From: Haemonchus contortus
Lineage: Eukaryota > Nematoda > Chromadorea > Rhabditida > Trichostrongylidae
Direction of reading: 5' to 3'
Assembly: GCA_000469685.2 (NCBI GenBank)
Contig: LS997566.1
Span: 43,821,442-43,885,441 of the forward strand
DNA: 64,000 bases
Below the pieces are notes generated by a model. It was not told the origin of the DNA. It made no database searches and saw nothing but the letters and a program-made list of their open reading frames with translations. Of this stretch, positions 33,532-47,159 are shown in pieces; the stretch's first letter is position 1, and every line of letters begins with the position of its first letter. A program made the translations under genes and the position numbers.

Positions 33532-33627
33532 TTATCAGTCAACAATCGAGAAAGGTTGAGGACGAAGGTGACGGTCTGATTAGTTCTGCAAGCTCTGTAA
33601 TAAAAATGAAATCTTATCAATAGATAA
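33532..33627 (-). promoter_or_regulatory. Cluster of GATA sites upstream of amylase
   Basis: Reading toward the gene, ACTGATAA (reverse complement of 33532-33539) lies 82 bp before the ATG. A back-to-back pair, TTATCA and AGATAA, occupies 33614-33627 about 165 bp before it. ACTGATAA is the preferred site of the intestinal GATA factor ELT-2 in Caenorhabditis, which suits a gut digestive enzyme. The function is inferred. Confidence 0.55.
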
Positions 33628-33629
33628 TC

Positions 33630-34960
33630 ATAATGAAGGAAAGAAAGAGAAATGCAAGTATGGTATGGAAGTAGTATAGTATGGAACTTTCAGAAAGTAT
33701 GGTAGGGAGGGCCCCACTCCTGAGAATGTTGTACTATCATCCAAATTTTCGTAGTCATTAACCTTCTCATCCTGAGCCCTACATTAATTTCACTTAGCGG
33801 CCCTATTGCTTGCATGAGATCCATGCCAGATGATTCTGAACACTCACTATTGAAACATTCAGTGATATGGATGCCAGATTTCAGTTAAACTATGCCCTGG
33901 GATAAAATTCTTCAAGTCAAGCATCGCAGTTCTTCTCAGCGATTATTCTGAATCGAAGTCTCCCTGTCTTACAGGTTCTTAGGGCATCCGAAATGAATCT
34001 TCCGAAAGTATCTGCCGAACAATTTAACATAAGTGCAGATTTCTTGGTTTTTTCTTGAAGTTTCCATAGAACACTATAAAACGATCACCTAACTGTAAGG
34101 GCAAAGAACATCCAGAGATTTTTATTCCATCGCAGTCGGTTGACCAGATCGAGGTTCCAAACTTTTTATTTTGGGCTGTGAAGCTGAGAAACGAGGCTTA
34201 CCCACAACTGCCTAGAAGGGGCTCTAAGACCATATACTTGCCCCAGGTTTTCATGGATGATTGAAAGAATGATGCAGTTTTAATGAATAAGTGAGTGAAT
34301 GGAATAAATGCCTTGAAGGATGGAACAAATGGCTAGCCTCCAAGAAAAACAGGTAGTTACGCATTCAGAATGACAACAAAAGAGGCTCTTCACCAAAGGA
34401 AAAAGGACGGGCACATTTGAAGGAAGTAACTGCGACAATGTTGTCGGTACTGGTTGTTCGTGAGAATAAAAAAATCGGAGAGGCGCTGATATGGCTAAGA
34501 CCTTCCGATAACCGAACTAATCTGGTGTGGATCTCTTTTGTTAGATAGAATAAAGTCGTAGAAAAGTTCAATGTCACGTTGCGCTCTCTTGCTATCCGAT
34601 CTCTGGTCATATTGGGTACCTTGTCTGGTCACGATTTCTGTGAAGACGACAGGAAAGCTCTTTCAATCCAGGAATTTTTCAGGAAATAATCCGTAGGATT
34701 ATGATAAGAACTGTCGTGCAAACCAAGCAACATCGTGCCAAACTATCTCGAAAATGAGAATTCGTTGGCATTACTTCCCCTACAGAAACCCAGCCGCTGG
34801 TAACAACGAGTTTTACCAACCAACCACTATTAGGTAAAGCCCGAACGTAGAGATTAGTGAGAGCCTTGACGGTCTTCAATGTTAATTCAATAGCTATATA
34901 TCTGAAGTAAAAAATTTCGCGATATTCCAGATCTTTCCATGAATGTTTTGGGAATTAATG
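33630..34960. other. Gene-free stretch upstream of amylase
   Basis: No coding segment, clear repeat or splice pattern recognised. Confidence 0.5.
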
Positions 34961-34969
34961 CTTATTCAA

Positions 34970-36110
34970 AGGCACAGATCACGATAATTTTGGGTAATCC
35001 AGATTATAATGAAAAATCGAAGAAAGTTCGAAACTAATACGACTGAGGTGAAGAAACTGCGTGCATCGGTGTTTCCAAAGTGAAAAAAGGCTTCGAAAAA
35101 CCGTTAAAAAGGGGGCTGGACGAGAATGAAACAAGAAAAATGAAGGAGACTCCGGACGAGCTCAAAAGTGTGTTTCACTGCGCGTGTGGGTCCTGGTGCG
35201 AATGGTGCGGTAACAGACAATGGTAAACAAAAATTCATTCACTCATAAGCATATATAAACAAAAAAACCCTGGTAACAGCAAAAGTAGTTCACCTGTCTA
35301 GCCTCTAGGAGTAGGAAATTAAATAAGGGATCGCCGCAGCAAAAAGAAAAACAGAGGAAAAAAGAATGGGAGAAAAACATCGCCCCATCACTCGGCGATT
35401 AGCTGATTGTGCGTGGGTCCTAGAACGAATATTAGCAATCTGTATTGTCTCGACACTCGTCTAACGTGACACCGATCGAGGGGCGGGAAAGCGAAGTACG
35501 GCAGCAACGGGGCTTCCACTACGCCCTAAGCTCCGAGATTGTGGGAGGAGAGGGTCCCTTCTACCACCCGTGGGAGCGCTGAGTATTCCTGAAGGAAGAA
35601 CTCAGTAAACTTTTTCATCGTGAACCGTGCCTTTAGCCCAATAAGGGCCGGATTGTCTTTCCTGAACTGGCTTGAACTCAGTTGTGAATACCGCCACTTC
35701 GACGCTCAAGCCCGAGGTCAGGTGTTTAGACCGAAAAACTCAGTTCGCGATAATTTTGGGGTATGGAGTTTAAAATGGATAATGGAGAATGGTGCGATAG
35801 TGGTGAATAAGATGCGACATTCGATGTATTCAGAGCGAAATGAAGCTTTAAAAAAAGTAGTGAAATTAGGGGTTGGACGAGAATATGGCGACAAAACTTG
35901 CATGAAAAGGGTGTTAAAAAAAGCTGCCCAAATATGTGTGCCATTTCTTACAGCTGGCTACAGAAAGGTCTACTTGCATACAATGTGTGCGTCCCTATGC
36001 CAATGGTGCAACCTTCAGAGTTTCTATAAAGCCGTGAGAATTCGTTTGCCTAGAATATGCAAGTCGGCTATGCTGATTTCGGAGCCCTTGTTACGTCCAA
36101 TGTAGGCCGA
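34970..36110 (+). repeat. Two dispersed-repeat copies (CGATAATTTTGGG family)
   Basis: About 34975-35240 and 35600-36110 share blocks: an opening CGATAATTTTGGG motif, then GGxTGGACGAGAATG, then a GTGTGxxTCCxxxxxCxAATGGTGC segment. The second copy holds a 161-codon open frame that matches no domain I know and is interpreted as part of the repeat. Another copy is at 58290-58650. Confidence 0.6.
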
Positions 36111-37665
36111 TTTCAGACCCTGTAGCGTCCCTTCTGCTCTCTCTGGGGCAGTCACAGGTTCATTTTAAGCAAAAATCCCAAGAACTATTTTATAGTGAAT
36201 TGTGCTTCTGGAATCCCATCTCTGTGGTTCTCTGTCTGCCTCGTTCCAACTCTTCAAAGTGGGAAACAAAGGGGCTGAAAGGGGCTTGAAATTGTTACCG
36301 ATCTAGTCAACTGACTGCTATAGCATAAAATCTCCGGTAGCGTTATGTGCATCAAGTGATTGGCTCCCTTCCGTAGTGATCCCATGAAAACTTCTAAGAC
36401 ATTCCAGAAAAAATCGGCTTTTGAGACCGACTTTTGTGGAATTTTCGTTGGATATTGTACCTAATTTATACGCGTAATCTGTGGTTTGGCCAGTTCTTGA
36501 CGGGGACCGGGCCCGGACACCAAGACATCCGTGTAGAATACACCGCTATCACTGGATACGTCTTATGAGGCTTCATCGCGATAGCAATTTCAGTATGTAT
36601 AATGAAACCCACCGCTCACCTCGTGCAGTTGGATAGAAAATGAAAACATCTTAAAATGGGCTACCTTATCGATCTGTTTCGAAACCATTTCAGAAAGAAA
36701 CAAGATTAATATTGGTAATGATAGAACAATCCAGTCCTCCTTTTCAACCGCTCTGTTCTAATGGTAAGCAGCACAATGGAAATGGATGTGCTGCTGTTGC
36801 TACCAGAAACAAATTGAACCTCTAGCTCGAATGGAGAAAAAATTTTCTGAGACTGAAATCGAGGTATCACGTTTAGAAGTAAGTACCCCTTCCGGTCGAT
36901 TGCCGTTCTATAAAGATTGCAATCAAACAGACAAGTGCCATTAGGTTAGGCCTACACAGGTTTTTCTGCCATACCTGCCCCTCGGTCCGCAAAAAAAACT
37001 GAAACTGCTCATTAAGAAGGTTTTCAGACGACCTATTAGGCACCATCATCCACCTCTTATAACGTTCAAATCCACCGAAATCCAATGGGGAAAACACCTA
37101 TCGATACTAGCTCCTAATTCAATAAAATGGTCTCATTGGCTTTGAAATGAGTTGTGAAAGCTAGCCGCTACCCAAGTAAGGGCTTTTCTTCTCCCAGATG
37201 AGCATGTGGGCCGACGCCGGACAGAGAAAAATGAGTGGCGAAAGACCTATGTGAGTATCGCCCCAAGAAATGATAGCTGAAGCATGCTTCTGGTAGCGGA
37301 GCACCACCCAATCTCCGACCAGATTATTTTATTACGAATTAAGTTCTACTTCGCACGCTTTGTCATTGATAGTCCACGATTTGCTATGAGTGCGAATTAC
37401 CAATCAATCATATCAGAGCTTTCATCGGTGATCGATTAGCTGGAACTTTACATAAGTTACAATGATCTAAGCATTTTGTTGAAATCTTATAGAAGGAATA
37501 TCAAATATCAAAGGGAGGTGCAAGGAGCGGAGTACTGGATGGAGGATGACTTGAGTGCATTCAACGGTCTGCAAAGGACGATCAGTTCGATGAAATTACA
37601 AAGCCTCGGACAAGGGGCACATCCATGTCCTCAGATTGTCCAGGATGTGCACTTCATGCGGAGGG
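36111..37665. other. Gene-free stretch
   Basis: Scattered short open frames only. Nothing recognised. Confidence 0.45.
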
Positions 37666-37667
37666 AG

Positions 37668-37885
37668 GAGGTGATGTAGTGGCGAATGGAACTTCCCACA
37701 TTCCACACTTAGGATCAGATGATCGAAACCTGGACCGACAATCATCTATGTCAGTCGAATCTTCCATCCTTCCGGAATCGGTTGATTTGTACCAAACTCG
37801 TCTCTAAGGAGAAAAACGCTAGCTGAGCTAGCAGCTGGCTACCGTAAGCCGTTGTATATGTAAGCCGGGAATACTTCAAGACTAC
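37668..37885 (+). repeat. Diverged SINE copy
   Basis: Starts GGAGGTGATGTAGTGGCGAA (A-box region), with CTTCCATCCTTCCGGAATCG in the body. Confidence 0.6.
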
Positions 37886-37889
37886 TTTG

Positions 37890-40800
37890 TGATTCTGAAT
37901 GAAGCTGGGAACACTTCCCAGTTGAGATTCCACACATCGCGGGATGCCGATAGGTTTACAATCTCGCCCTGGCACGTCGAGCTGTCGCTGATTGAACGAG
38001 CAATCTTCTCCCATTTTCCCAGACCATATCAAAAAAACCAAGGGCAGCGCTGAATGTTCCTGCTCTTCTTACCTTCGTTAGCGTGAAAATAATAAGAAAG
38101 CAAATATGGTAAGCTCTATCTGGGGTAGCACATGCCGAATACTCTATGGTCTTGGGGAAGAAGCGTCTACCATTAGAACATTCATTGCTCTTCTAACTTG
38201 AGACAGTCACAGTCTGCCCAACAAAGAAAATGTATCATGCAAAGCCCTTTGTGGGAGATTATGAGCGTGGCAGCCCTAATTAGATTTGTTCCACACAACC
38301 AATGAGACATTCATAGCCGGTTAATAAATCCTACTCAACGAGTGAACATATTTCCCACTGCCCTTTTAGGAGATTCTAACCAGACCTCGAGCATCTTTCG
38401 CTGCTCCTATGTCTATCGATGGTGATTCACAAGCACTCTCGAACTACTGTACTCTACTCGAACTCTTCGACATAATGAGACAGAGAAAACTCCATCTTTG
38501 TAGGCATGAACGTGGTGGTAAGTGGGCGTATATGACCTCGGCTCGAGAGCGTACAAAAGGAAAACGGGGTAGAGCCGGCCACCTAAGTGTAAGACCAAAC
38601 TCATTTCCGCTTCGTCGCTTTCCCTCTCTAAAACAGGGCTTGATGACATGAAGAAGTGGAGACAAGCATATTTTCGTGAGAATCACGATAGTCTGGCCCA
38701 CATTGTCAGCGAGTTATCCATATTCGAAAAAGGTCATTTTCGAAGACAGAAATATACATTAAAATGACTCATCGTCAGGTTCCCATTAATTCCTACGCTC
38801 TCCAGCAGGGACACCGCCCTTCTTCATTTACAAATCACCATTCAAACCAGTTTTAGGTATTTGTACAGCGATTACAATAGAATTATTTAATCCTATTTTC
38901 AGGGCAACAAAATGTCATCAAGCCGGAGTCCCAGTCTGTGTATCCTATAGAATTCTCTGGCGTATTCTTTCGGGAATATCATGACGGACCCATCCAACTA
39001 TTGTTCAGATTTACTGGATCATCGCAGCAACAGCCTTCCTTATATTCCACGTCATTTCCCATGAACCTAGCCAAACTATTTCCTTAATTCCTGAGCCCTC
39101 TGACAATTGCTCCCTCCCGTTATTCCCTTGATACTTCTACTGTTCGAGTCATCCTCCATGAGAGCCCATGAACCAGATCAGCGAAGCCACGTTATCCGCT
39201 CGGGTAGGGGTTGAGTCCCTAAACAGATCCGGTGGGGACGTTATGGCCAAGCAGATTTGGGTCCACATTATTATCAGATTTTCGATACCTGTAGTGGTTA
39301 GTCAGCTGGAGTAGTAGCATTTTTTGGTGAAAACTCCCGAGCTCCGGTCCGAGCAGTCGCCAAGTTGTCCCACGCTCCTTCACGGTACGTTACTCCGATG
39401 AGTCACTAAATCCGCCTCCACACAGCTGTGCAATAACTATCCTTTCTACGTCCTGAGCCTAGGCCTACGCAAACTAATTCCTAGGCCATTCTCCTCACCC
39501 TTTGATCTCTGTCCCCGTCGCTGTTTATCCATCGTATCAGATGACCTGTTTTCAAAGTTCCTCTAGCGCAAAATGCTGCTTGCTCGCCTTCGACCTCCGT
39601 GTATGTGTGCACACGCAGGCTGAGACATTATTACACCACACCCGCCACACCCGTCTGTTAAGTTTCGGGAGCGAATTCTAAAGGTTGATTTAGTCATGGA
39701 CGCCCATAACCCGCGTATCGGGTGCGTCTCTCCTAATTCGATTAGCATTCTCTTTTCTATTGTGAAGACCCATCTTGTGAATGTCAATGGAATTCCAAAA
39801 TTTTTTTGATGGGCTCGTTCTACGTCCTCATTTATTCACTTCCTCGTTGCCTTCGAAAGAACCTCGTTAAGAATGCGATTTGACAGACTACTTTTCGCAG
39901 ACTTCTTTTGTGTGAGCTTCTTGGTCGCTACATTTTTCCTATTTTGGCTAATCGAGCGGCTTTTTACGCTTCTGCTAGGATTTTCAGTGTGTTGTGGGTC
40001 ATGGATGCTGTCAACAACGCAATAATCCTCGATCAGCAATAGTTTTTCCCTACACTCTGAAGAAACTCATCAATTCCTGAAATCAAACAGTAACATTTAT
40101 TCCAATCATGATTCTTGAGGGTTCGTTTGCACTTCAGTCAAGCAACCCTTAGTAGTTTACAGAGGGTCGAAGGAAAGGAATCAGAAATAAGACTCTGCTT
40201 CCCAAAGTGTCCCGGAAATTTCTTCTCAGTTCTATCAGAAGCATGCTAGTCAGCCTAATTCACGCTCAGAGACTTATTGGACCCTTTTAGAGAGTCAACA
40301 ACCAACTCGCTCAAGTCTTTCCTGCCTACAAGTCTAGGCGGTAAAATGGAGTAAGTGAATTTACACAGAAAACAAGTCATGAAGCGCTCGCGTGTTTCTC
40401 CCTGTTCGTTCCGAAAATTGGTACTTCCTGTACAGTCACCTAGACAAGATTAAATAAGGGGTGGCTGGGCACAGGGCACGACCAACGCCCTATAGGTGAG
40501 TTGGGCCCACGAGAGACGGTACTCATTACTCGAGTCTGAAGCAACCTAGAAAGTAGACAAGAATTGTGAGAGTTCGCTCCACTTAGTTTTTTTCCAAACA
40601 TGTTCGAACTACACGAAGCTCCCCTATGATGGGCTGGTGGTGCTCTCGAGAATCCACGACAATGTTAAAATGTTCGAACGGCTTTGTTTCTGTGGTGGGC
40701 GGAGCGCGCACCAGAGTGGGCGGAGCTGAGACAGTCAATTCGTAGCTCTATTTGAACGGTTTCTTTGCTGAGATAGATTGACAATCATCTCATTACTCTG

Positions 40801-41150
40801 ACCTTTGGTGTACCAGAGACATTCAACTTGTCTCCACCCTTGTTTCTGATAATAGGGAAGAGTGGAGGAGAAAATATAACCTTTCTCCTAAACTTTCCAA
40901 CGATCTTGGGCATTTCCTAAATTGAGGAGATTTCATAAAAGGCAATTCACACGTTGTTGAATACTACCGATTCTGCGATTCATGGTAAACTTCATTGAAT
41001 GAGTGCTTCCGAAGCTCTACTTCATTTTGAATGACTTTCGCAATGAATACTTTGTATTGATACATATGCGAGACCTACGTAGTAGCAAGGAAGTGGAATT
41101 GAAGTTGAGACGCCAAATCAAACCTACTTGGAGAGGGGGTATCATCTGTT
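37890..41150. other. Gene-free stretch
   Basis: No convincing exon. Two GGGCGGAGC boxes occur near 40697-40728, a motif common near nematode promoters, but no gene start could be tied to them. Confidence 0.45.
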
Positions 41151-41159
41151 ATCACCCAA

Positions 41160-41336
41160 ATGATTTCCCGAGGCCAATCAACACCATTTCCTGAACTACT
41201 AGGTCAATCCCCTCCCCCAGCCCTCCCTTCTACGGCCGTGCCAGATATCCCGCAGAACACCGACATCAATAGGCGGAGAGTTTCTATTAGCCATTCTGAG
41301 CATGCAATACCCTCAAAGACGAGTTCAAAGGTATGC
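41160..41336 (+). CDS. Doubtful proline/serine-rich exon
   Basis: From the ATG at 41160, or from an acceptor ending CTACTAG at 41202, the frame runs through QSPPPALPSTAVPDIPQN and SISHSEHAIPSKTSSK to AAG, then a GTATGC donor in phase 0. Its style resembles the disordered N-terminus of the BAG gene at 53128, and it could be an upstream exon of that gene or of another. No partner exon was identified, so this may be chance. Confidence 0.25.
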
Positions 41337-41339
41337 AGC

Positions 41340-44300
41340 TAGGGGGCCTACTCAAGGATTTCGTGTCTCGCCACGCACTCCGTTTCAATCTCCTACACTC
41401 ATATTCGAAAGACAACACTTTGAAGCTTGCTGATTTTCTTGAATGATCTTGAATCATAATCCTGGATGATGTGATTAGATATTTTAGTGTTTTTGAGAAG
41501 AATAATGGTCAATTAATGAATCCAAGAAAGGCCACCCTATTGTGGATTTGGCAATATGCAATAGTAATGTCTTAGGAAATGTCTGGGAGAGAACCGATTA
41601 CCTAGGCTGTCTCATATTCTGGGTTCACAAATCAGAAAGTTCCGATGGCTCTTTGCTTCTTGTTTGAAATCGGAAAAATGAGTAGCCGTCAGAGGATTCA
41701 TCAAAAGTGCCATCTGACGGCAAACATTTTTCCACTCTGACCTTATCTGACCTTGACATTCGTTATCAGTGCACATCGCAGGTGATTAATTCAGAGCGAA
41801 GAGTGGAAAAATTCCGAAGAACTTTTTTATTGCTTTAGCGCTCCTCTTATGTCTCACCACTTTTTGTTCAATGATGTTTTGATATTGTTTCTGGTGGGTT
41901 TTCGTTCGAAAAACCGAGATCCATAGCACCTATTCTGCCATATCGCTATCCAATTTGATGATCTTATCACCGGAATCCCCAAATCAAGATCGTAAATTCG
42001 AAATATTTCAATCGACAGTGATCCTTAGAGACCACCGGCTATAACCGGTTTGCGTCTCGTCGGCCGACGTGTGGTATGTGGCGTGAGTCGTCATAGAAAT
42101 CCTTATGTACGCGACGAGGAATCCATCGCCGAATTGTATTCATTGTTGGCGTCGTCGTGCGTGAATGTGACATTGTTTGGTGTAGTGGTGTGAAAACGCA
42201 ACCGACTGATCCGAGGGTGGTCTCTCCCGGAAATTACACTTCCGTCGAGATGAGGAATCCCTTGGTGAAATCGGTCCTATTTACTCCAGGGTTCGGCTCT
42301 AGCTCTACCTTTTCAGATTGTTCAGGTAGCAGTTTGAAGGAGATTCTGGGGAATCTCTTCATGGTCTGTCAGATTGGTCCGGCAGGGGAACTGAGCATGA
42401 AATCCATTGTTAAACATTGCTGACGGAAGCTCTCCAATTGCCTCCGCATTCGATATCCTCTTATTTCGCGACGCCACTTTCATGATAGCCATTGTTCCTA
42501 GCCGGTCTGCGTTTCGAAAGCGAACCCAATTATTCGAAACGTCTCAGGTTGTCCATGTCTCAAGTTTCATTTCCTCAACTTAGATTAGCGATGGCAGAAG
42601 ACACCCCCAAAGCGCCAGCAGTCAGCCTAGGTCCTAATCTGGTGGTGGCTTCTGTTGGCTTTTGACAGTTTCCTTCTGAAAGATAGGGGTATACAGTTGT
42701 AGGTAGGGGCAACTGGGAGGGAACGGGACTTCCTAGTGTCTGAGTATGTCGTGTACTATTTTTGCTACCTCGGAATGAATCTGCTCAAACATTAACATTT
42801 TGCCGTAGTCCTGCAGAATGCAGTATTAATTTATTTTGAATTCTATTATTTTTTTGATGAAGGGTTCCTTCCTTTCTCCAAAATATTGAAAATCGATTAT
42901 AAGTTGATTATGGAGTACACGATTCGAATTTCGAATTAAGCATATTCGATCTGGGGGGAATTTGGCATTTGAATTACCTTGCCAACTCAAATCACCTTTA
43001 AAATCTGCATCCAATTCACGTAACTTCAATGCTCTTCGAATTCTGAGGGGTTTTTTCGAGGGATGTTTCACAATGGCCTAGGTGTAATTATTACGCTGGG
43101 AATGAAAGATTTGGTGTTAAATTGCTCACCCCAGGGGAAAAAGTCTATACTTCAGGGAACTCGTGAGACAATGCCACCATTTTGCGATTCAAATAAGAGC
43201 ACTATGCACTTTCTGAGGCCATGCCAACCGTAATCAAGTTAAAATCTTGGTAACGGCAGAGTGAAGTTCTGATGGGACTGTTCAGGAAGGTTGTTGCGGA
43301 TTGGGTGCCGATTTGTTCGTTTTAAAATTTAAGTTTTTCGGCTATTTTTCTTTTTGTCTTCTCAACTCCAACCTGCATGAAATTCTTGCCATCCCTTAAT
43401 TCTCATAATTATAATTACTTATAACTATTAGCAGAAAGAGCGTCGCCTCCATAGATACATATGTCGATGCTAAGCTCACTTGTTCCCCATTTGAGCGGGC
43501 TTGTGGGAAAGTTCATCATCGATGAAATCCGATGCCAAAGCAATGAGGCTGATCTATAAAAAACCCCCTTGTCCAACAACTTCTCACCCATCGACGTCTC
43601 CCATCGCCCTTTTAGATACGTTTCTGCACTGCCAGAAGCCAGTGCAGAAACGAAAATCATCCGCCATTGCAGTCTGATTGAAAAAGGGTGTTACTGATGC
43701 AGTCATGTGTCCCAGTACGATCACCTAACTTCATCTGCTTATGTAATCGGTTTAAGAAGGGCAAAAAGGGAAGAAAGGAAACTGTTTGGACTTTTCGACT
43801 TCATTTAACATCCCCTATGAATAAACCCTGATTCCTTCTCCTTGGTAGACCCATTATGAGGTTTTTCTGCTAGGAAACTCACAAACTCAAGCCACTATCG
43901 AATCGTTTTTTCGGGAATCTGGCGATACCTATGGCTATTCTAGTTACCTATAGAGCAGGAGTGTAACTTCAATGTACTCTCTGAATTTTGAATCATGGAA
44001 TCCATTGAGTGAACCTCTCGAAGCGTTCAGGCAGAACCTAGAGAGTTCCTTTCCTATCTACAAATCAAGCAAAGAAATTAGTCCGAATAATCGACTTCGA
44101 TATATTTTCAAATAGACGCTGCAGACATCCAAGAGTTTGTGCTTACCTTCCCGAGCACTTTTCTTCATTCTCCTACACACACATTTAATAGACGGGGTTC
44201 TGAATATTGTCTCTGTCTCTTTACTCGAATCTGTTTCTAAAACGATCTTCATTGTTTAACGACGAGATATTTCAATGTATCATGCTCGTTATTCCGATTT

Positions 44301-44600
44301 TTCTCTTCTACAGGGTGGAGTCTCAGTGTGTTACCCACCACACGCTTTCTAACACAAGTGCCTCTGATCAATACTAATCAGCTTATTTCATTCACTTCCT
44401 CATTCTTGTGCAGTCAACGTAACAATAAATAAACCTGTCTATTGTTTGGTTGTGACATTGACTGATATGATAACAACTGCAGTATCTCGATTGATGAAGA
44501 ACTGACTGATAAGGAGAGGAAGTTAAAAATTGTGTTTCTCAGCATATATGTGCGTTCAAAAACTGCAGGGCTATTTGCCTGGGATAAAAGGGAAATCTTC
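41340..44600. other. Gene-free stretch
   Basis: Includes a CpG-rich patch near 42045-42160 and a short in-frame start (MAEDTPKAPAVSL at 42592) after a TTAG acceptor-like site. Neither could be joined to other exons. Confidence 0.4.
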
Positions 44601-44609
44601 GACCTTGGT

Positions 44610-44790
44610 CGATCCTCTTTGTGGAATGCGCCTCAGCATTTAACTTGTATTCAAAATCGTGGGCCTAATGGATGAGTATTTGACCTTTGGAACGACTGGC
44701 GGTGGTTAGCTGATGTGCAATTCACTGCTTTCATCCTCCCAGGCGAGTCTGATACCAATTAGATGATCTCGAAGGAATTTCCTTTCTTTT
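44610..44790 (-). repeat. SINE tail and body fragment
   Basis: GGAATGCGCCTCAGCATT tail motif, then TTTCATCCTCCCAGGCGAGT; the tRNA head is missing. Confidence 0.6.
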
Positions 44791-44799
44791 AGAGCATAG

Positions 44800-46900
44800 A
44801 AAGGACACGTTCAGAAACGTTCCCGAATGTCCTCTCTGGCAGCGAGACTATACCCAGGTGGCTCTTTACAAATGAGCCGAGTTGTATTGATTAAGAATGT
44901 TTTTGTTGTAATTGTGGTACCATTTAGTGACTAGCACTAACTGTAACATCGATTCACTCAGCCGACCAGTAACAGTTGCAGTTACTGCATGAAATTTCCA
45001 TTCGATCCCGGAGTCTGATTGGAGCCAGTGCAATGTAAATGAGCTTCTTATGGACACACTCCCCTCGCGTTCTTGTATAAACTCCGATACCATCCTGGTT
45101 ACCTTCCCTTACTAGAGCGCTTTGACATATTACTCTATCTCCTATTATTCGTTTCTTAGTAGCGGAGCTGTGGCAGAAGCAGTGATTACCATTACCCGCA
45201 TGCATCCCTAAAGTCCCCGGAGTTCCATTCTATCAACCTGTACCAGATGAAGAGCTCGTTTTGAAGGATACCCACACTTCAGTGCATATAGGCTCTTTCT
45301 ATGTATAGTTCATTCCGAAGACAATCATTTCGGAGGAGACGGAGGGACGGTGGTAACGAGCTTTACATCTGCTGGATCCCTCTGAGTCGCGACAGATCCA
45401 AAAAGACAAACAGATATTTGCTAGCTGACTTGCGGCCTGGCTCAATCGGCGACGGGCTCTCGCAAAGACGCATCGGCGGCTGGCAAAAATAAAAAGTCAA
45501 CAACCACCCCATTGTACCCTTAAGTCTCCATATAATGTTACATTTATGGCGCATTCTTGACCCTCAACAGTTTCTGACGAAATTCGAGTGCGTTTTATAG
45601 TAAGTGTGACCAAAATCTGTTTACCTCATTCGTTTTTCTAGGGTCCTGTGGTGCAGAAACGAGCTCACATAAGAGATTCCATTACTCAGAATAGATGTCC
45701 TTTGACAGTAAAAAGGATCTTGAACCCTTCTGCTTGATTTTCAAGTGATCCTTATGAATGTGTTTGGTGTTCAACTCGTTGGTTGCTTCCAAAATGCTCA
45801 CGGAAATTTGCTAGTGGGAGTGATTTCAGTGGGAACGTATACCTCTAAAATTATACCGCACTTTGCCGTCTCCAATGTGCCGAGTGCTCAGCGGCTGAAA
45901 CAAAAAGACAACGCGGTTAGACTTTTTTGCACTTTACACTGTCGAATCTTCAGTTATCGCCGCTCGCTACTACTCATCCTCTCTGTGGATACGACAGCTA
46001 CCAATTTTCGTTATTATTAGGAAAATTACAAGTTTCCTGGGACAATTCTCAATACAAATGGGGCTCAGAATTGCTCGAAGCCGACAATACCCCTCAATCA
46101 TTGCCGTTCAAATATCACTAGGTTGGAAGCCTTCTGGAACTATATATTATTGGCGGAATGGGATGAAAGCCCCTCTTTACTCTATACTACCATTCTAGAT
46201 TAGGGCATTCACATGTACTTCCACCCTTTCGTAGTAATACCGAATCATCTGCCACAGTTACTTCACTGTTCACTTTGTATACCTAGTTTCTCTGACGCCG
46301 TCAACGACTTTTTGCCACCATTTTCAGCCCATCATCTATCTTCGTCAACCTTCAGAGTCCGAACCGTTACTAGTTAGATTTTTACCTTTACCTATCCATC
46401 TTTTCTTACATTGCAGTAAACAAAATTCGTAAAAAGGTAGCTAGAATGACGTCACGGCGATTCCACTTTTTTCCTACATTTTCACTTTAGATTTACTGAT
46501 GGTTGACGAGAAAATCAGAAATATTGAAATAATTGTAAATCAATAAGAAGTACTACCTCTGAAGCTGTGTCCTTATACAGCACCCAACAGTGGACATTTT
46601 TGTGTGAGCGCGGAATAATCGTTTGGAGTCAGAAATACAATGGCGTTACAGGATTCGGTTACTGAGTAATTATCTTGTTCATATCACATCGATTTTTTTG
46701 ACTGAGGGTGATTTCCCTCCTCATCCTAGCATAGAAAGTTACCATCTACCTGGGTTCGAATCTGATACGCCCAGCAGAGAACTCGTGCTTATACCGAACT
46801 ATTCGAGACAGTTTTGGAATAGGGAATTTCATAAAAACAAATAAGTTATCAATCTGTTTGAGAAGGAAGATGGTGTGATCTTTGCCTCCCCAGCCCCCCC
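44800..46900. other. Gene-free stretch
   Basis: No gene recognised. A TGACGTCA palindrome lies near 46447, a possible CREB/ATF-type site with no attached gene. Confidence 0.4.
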
Positions 46901-47155
46901 CCCCTCCCTTAGGCCCCTCCCTTTTCTGGGGTGAGCCCTGCATTCGACTCTCATTCAAAGTTGTGATGACGTTTTCAATGCATATATGGCCTATATAATG
47001 GATTACAGCGTCGAGTCGGTATACAAGCCAGTGTTCTTCCCTCCTCGACGAGTCTAGTTCCAATTTACCTCAGAAAGATGGACTGTTAGGTCGGTCTCAT
47101 TCGGGTACTGATCCAGATTTCGAATGATAGAACGCCATTGCCTTCGAACCACCCC
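46890..47155 (-). repeat. Diverged SINE copy next to a poly(C) run
   Basis: CTGCATTCGACTCTCATTCA tail and GACGAGTCTAGTTCCAATTT body. A run of about 12 C lies at 46896-46907. Confidence 0.6.
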
Positions 47156-47159
47156 TTAT

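Noticed and set aside
35620..36105. 161-codon open frame as a gene
   Set aside because: It coincides with a dispersed repeat copied at 58290 and 34970 and shows no domain.
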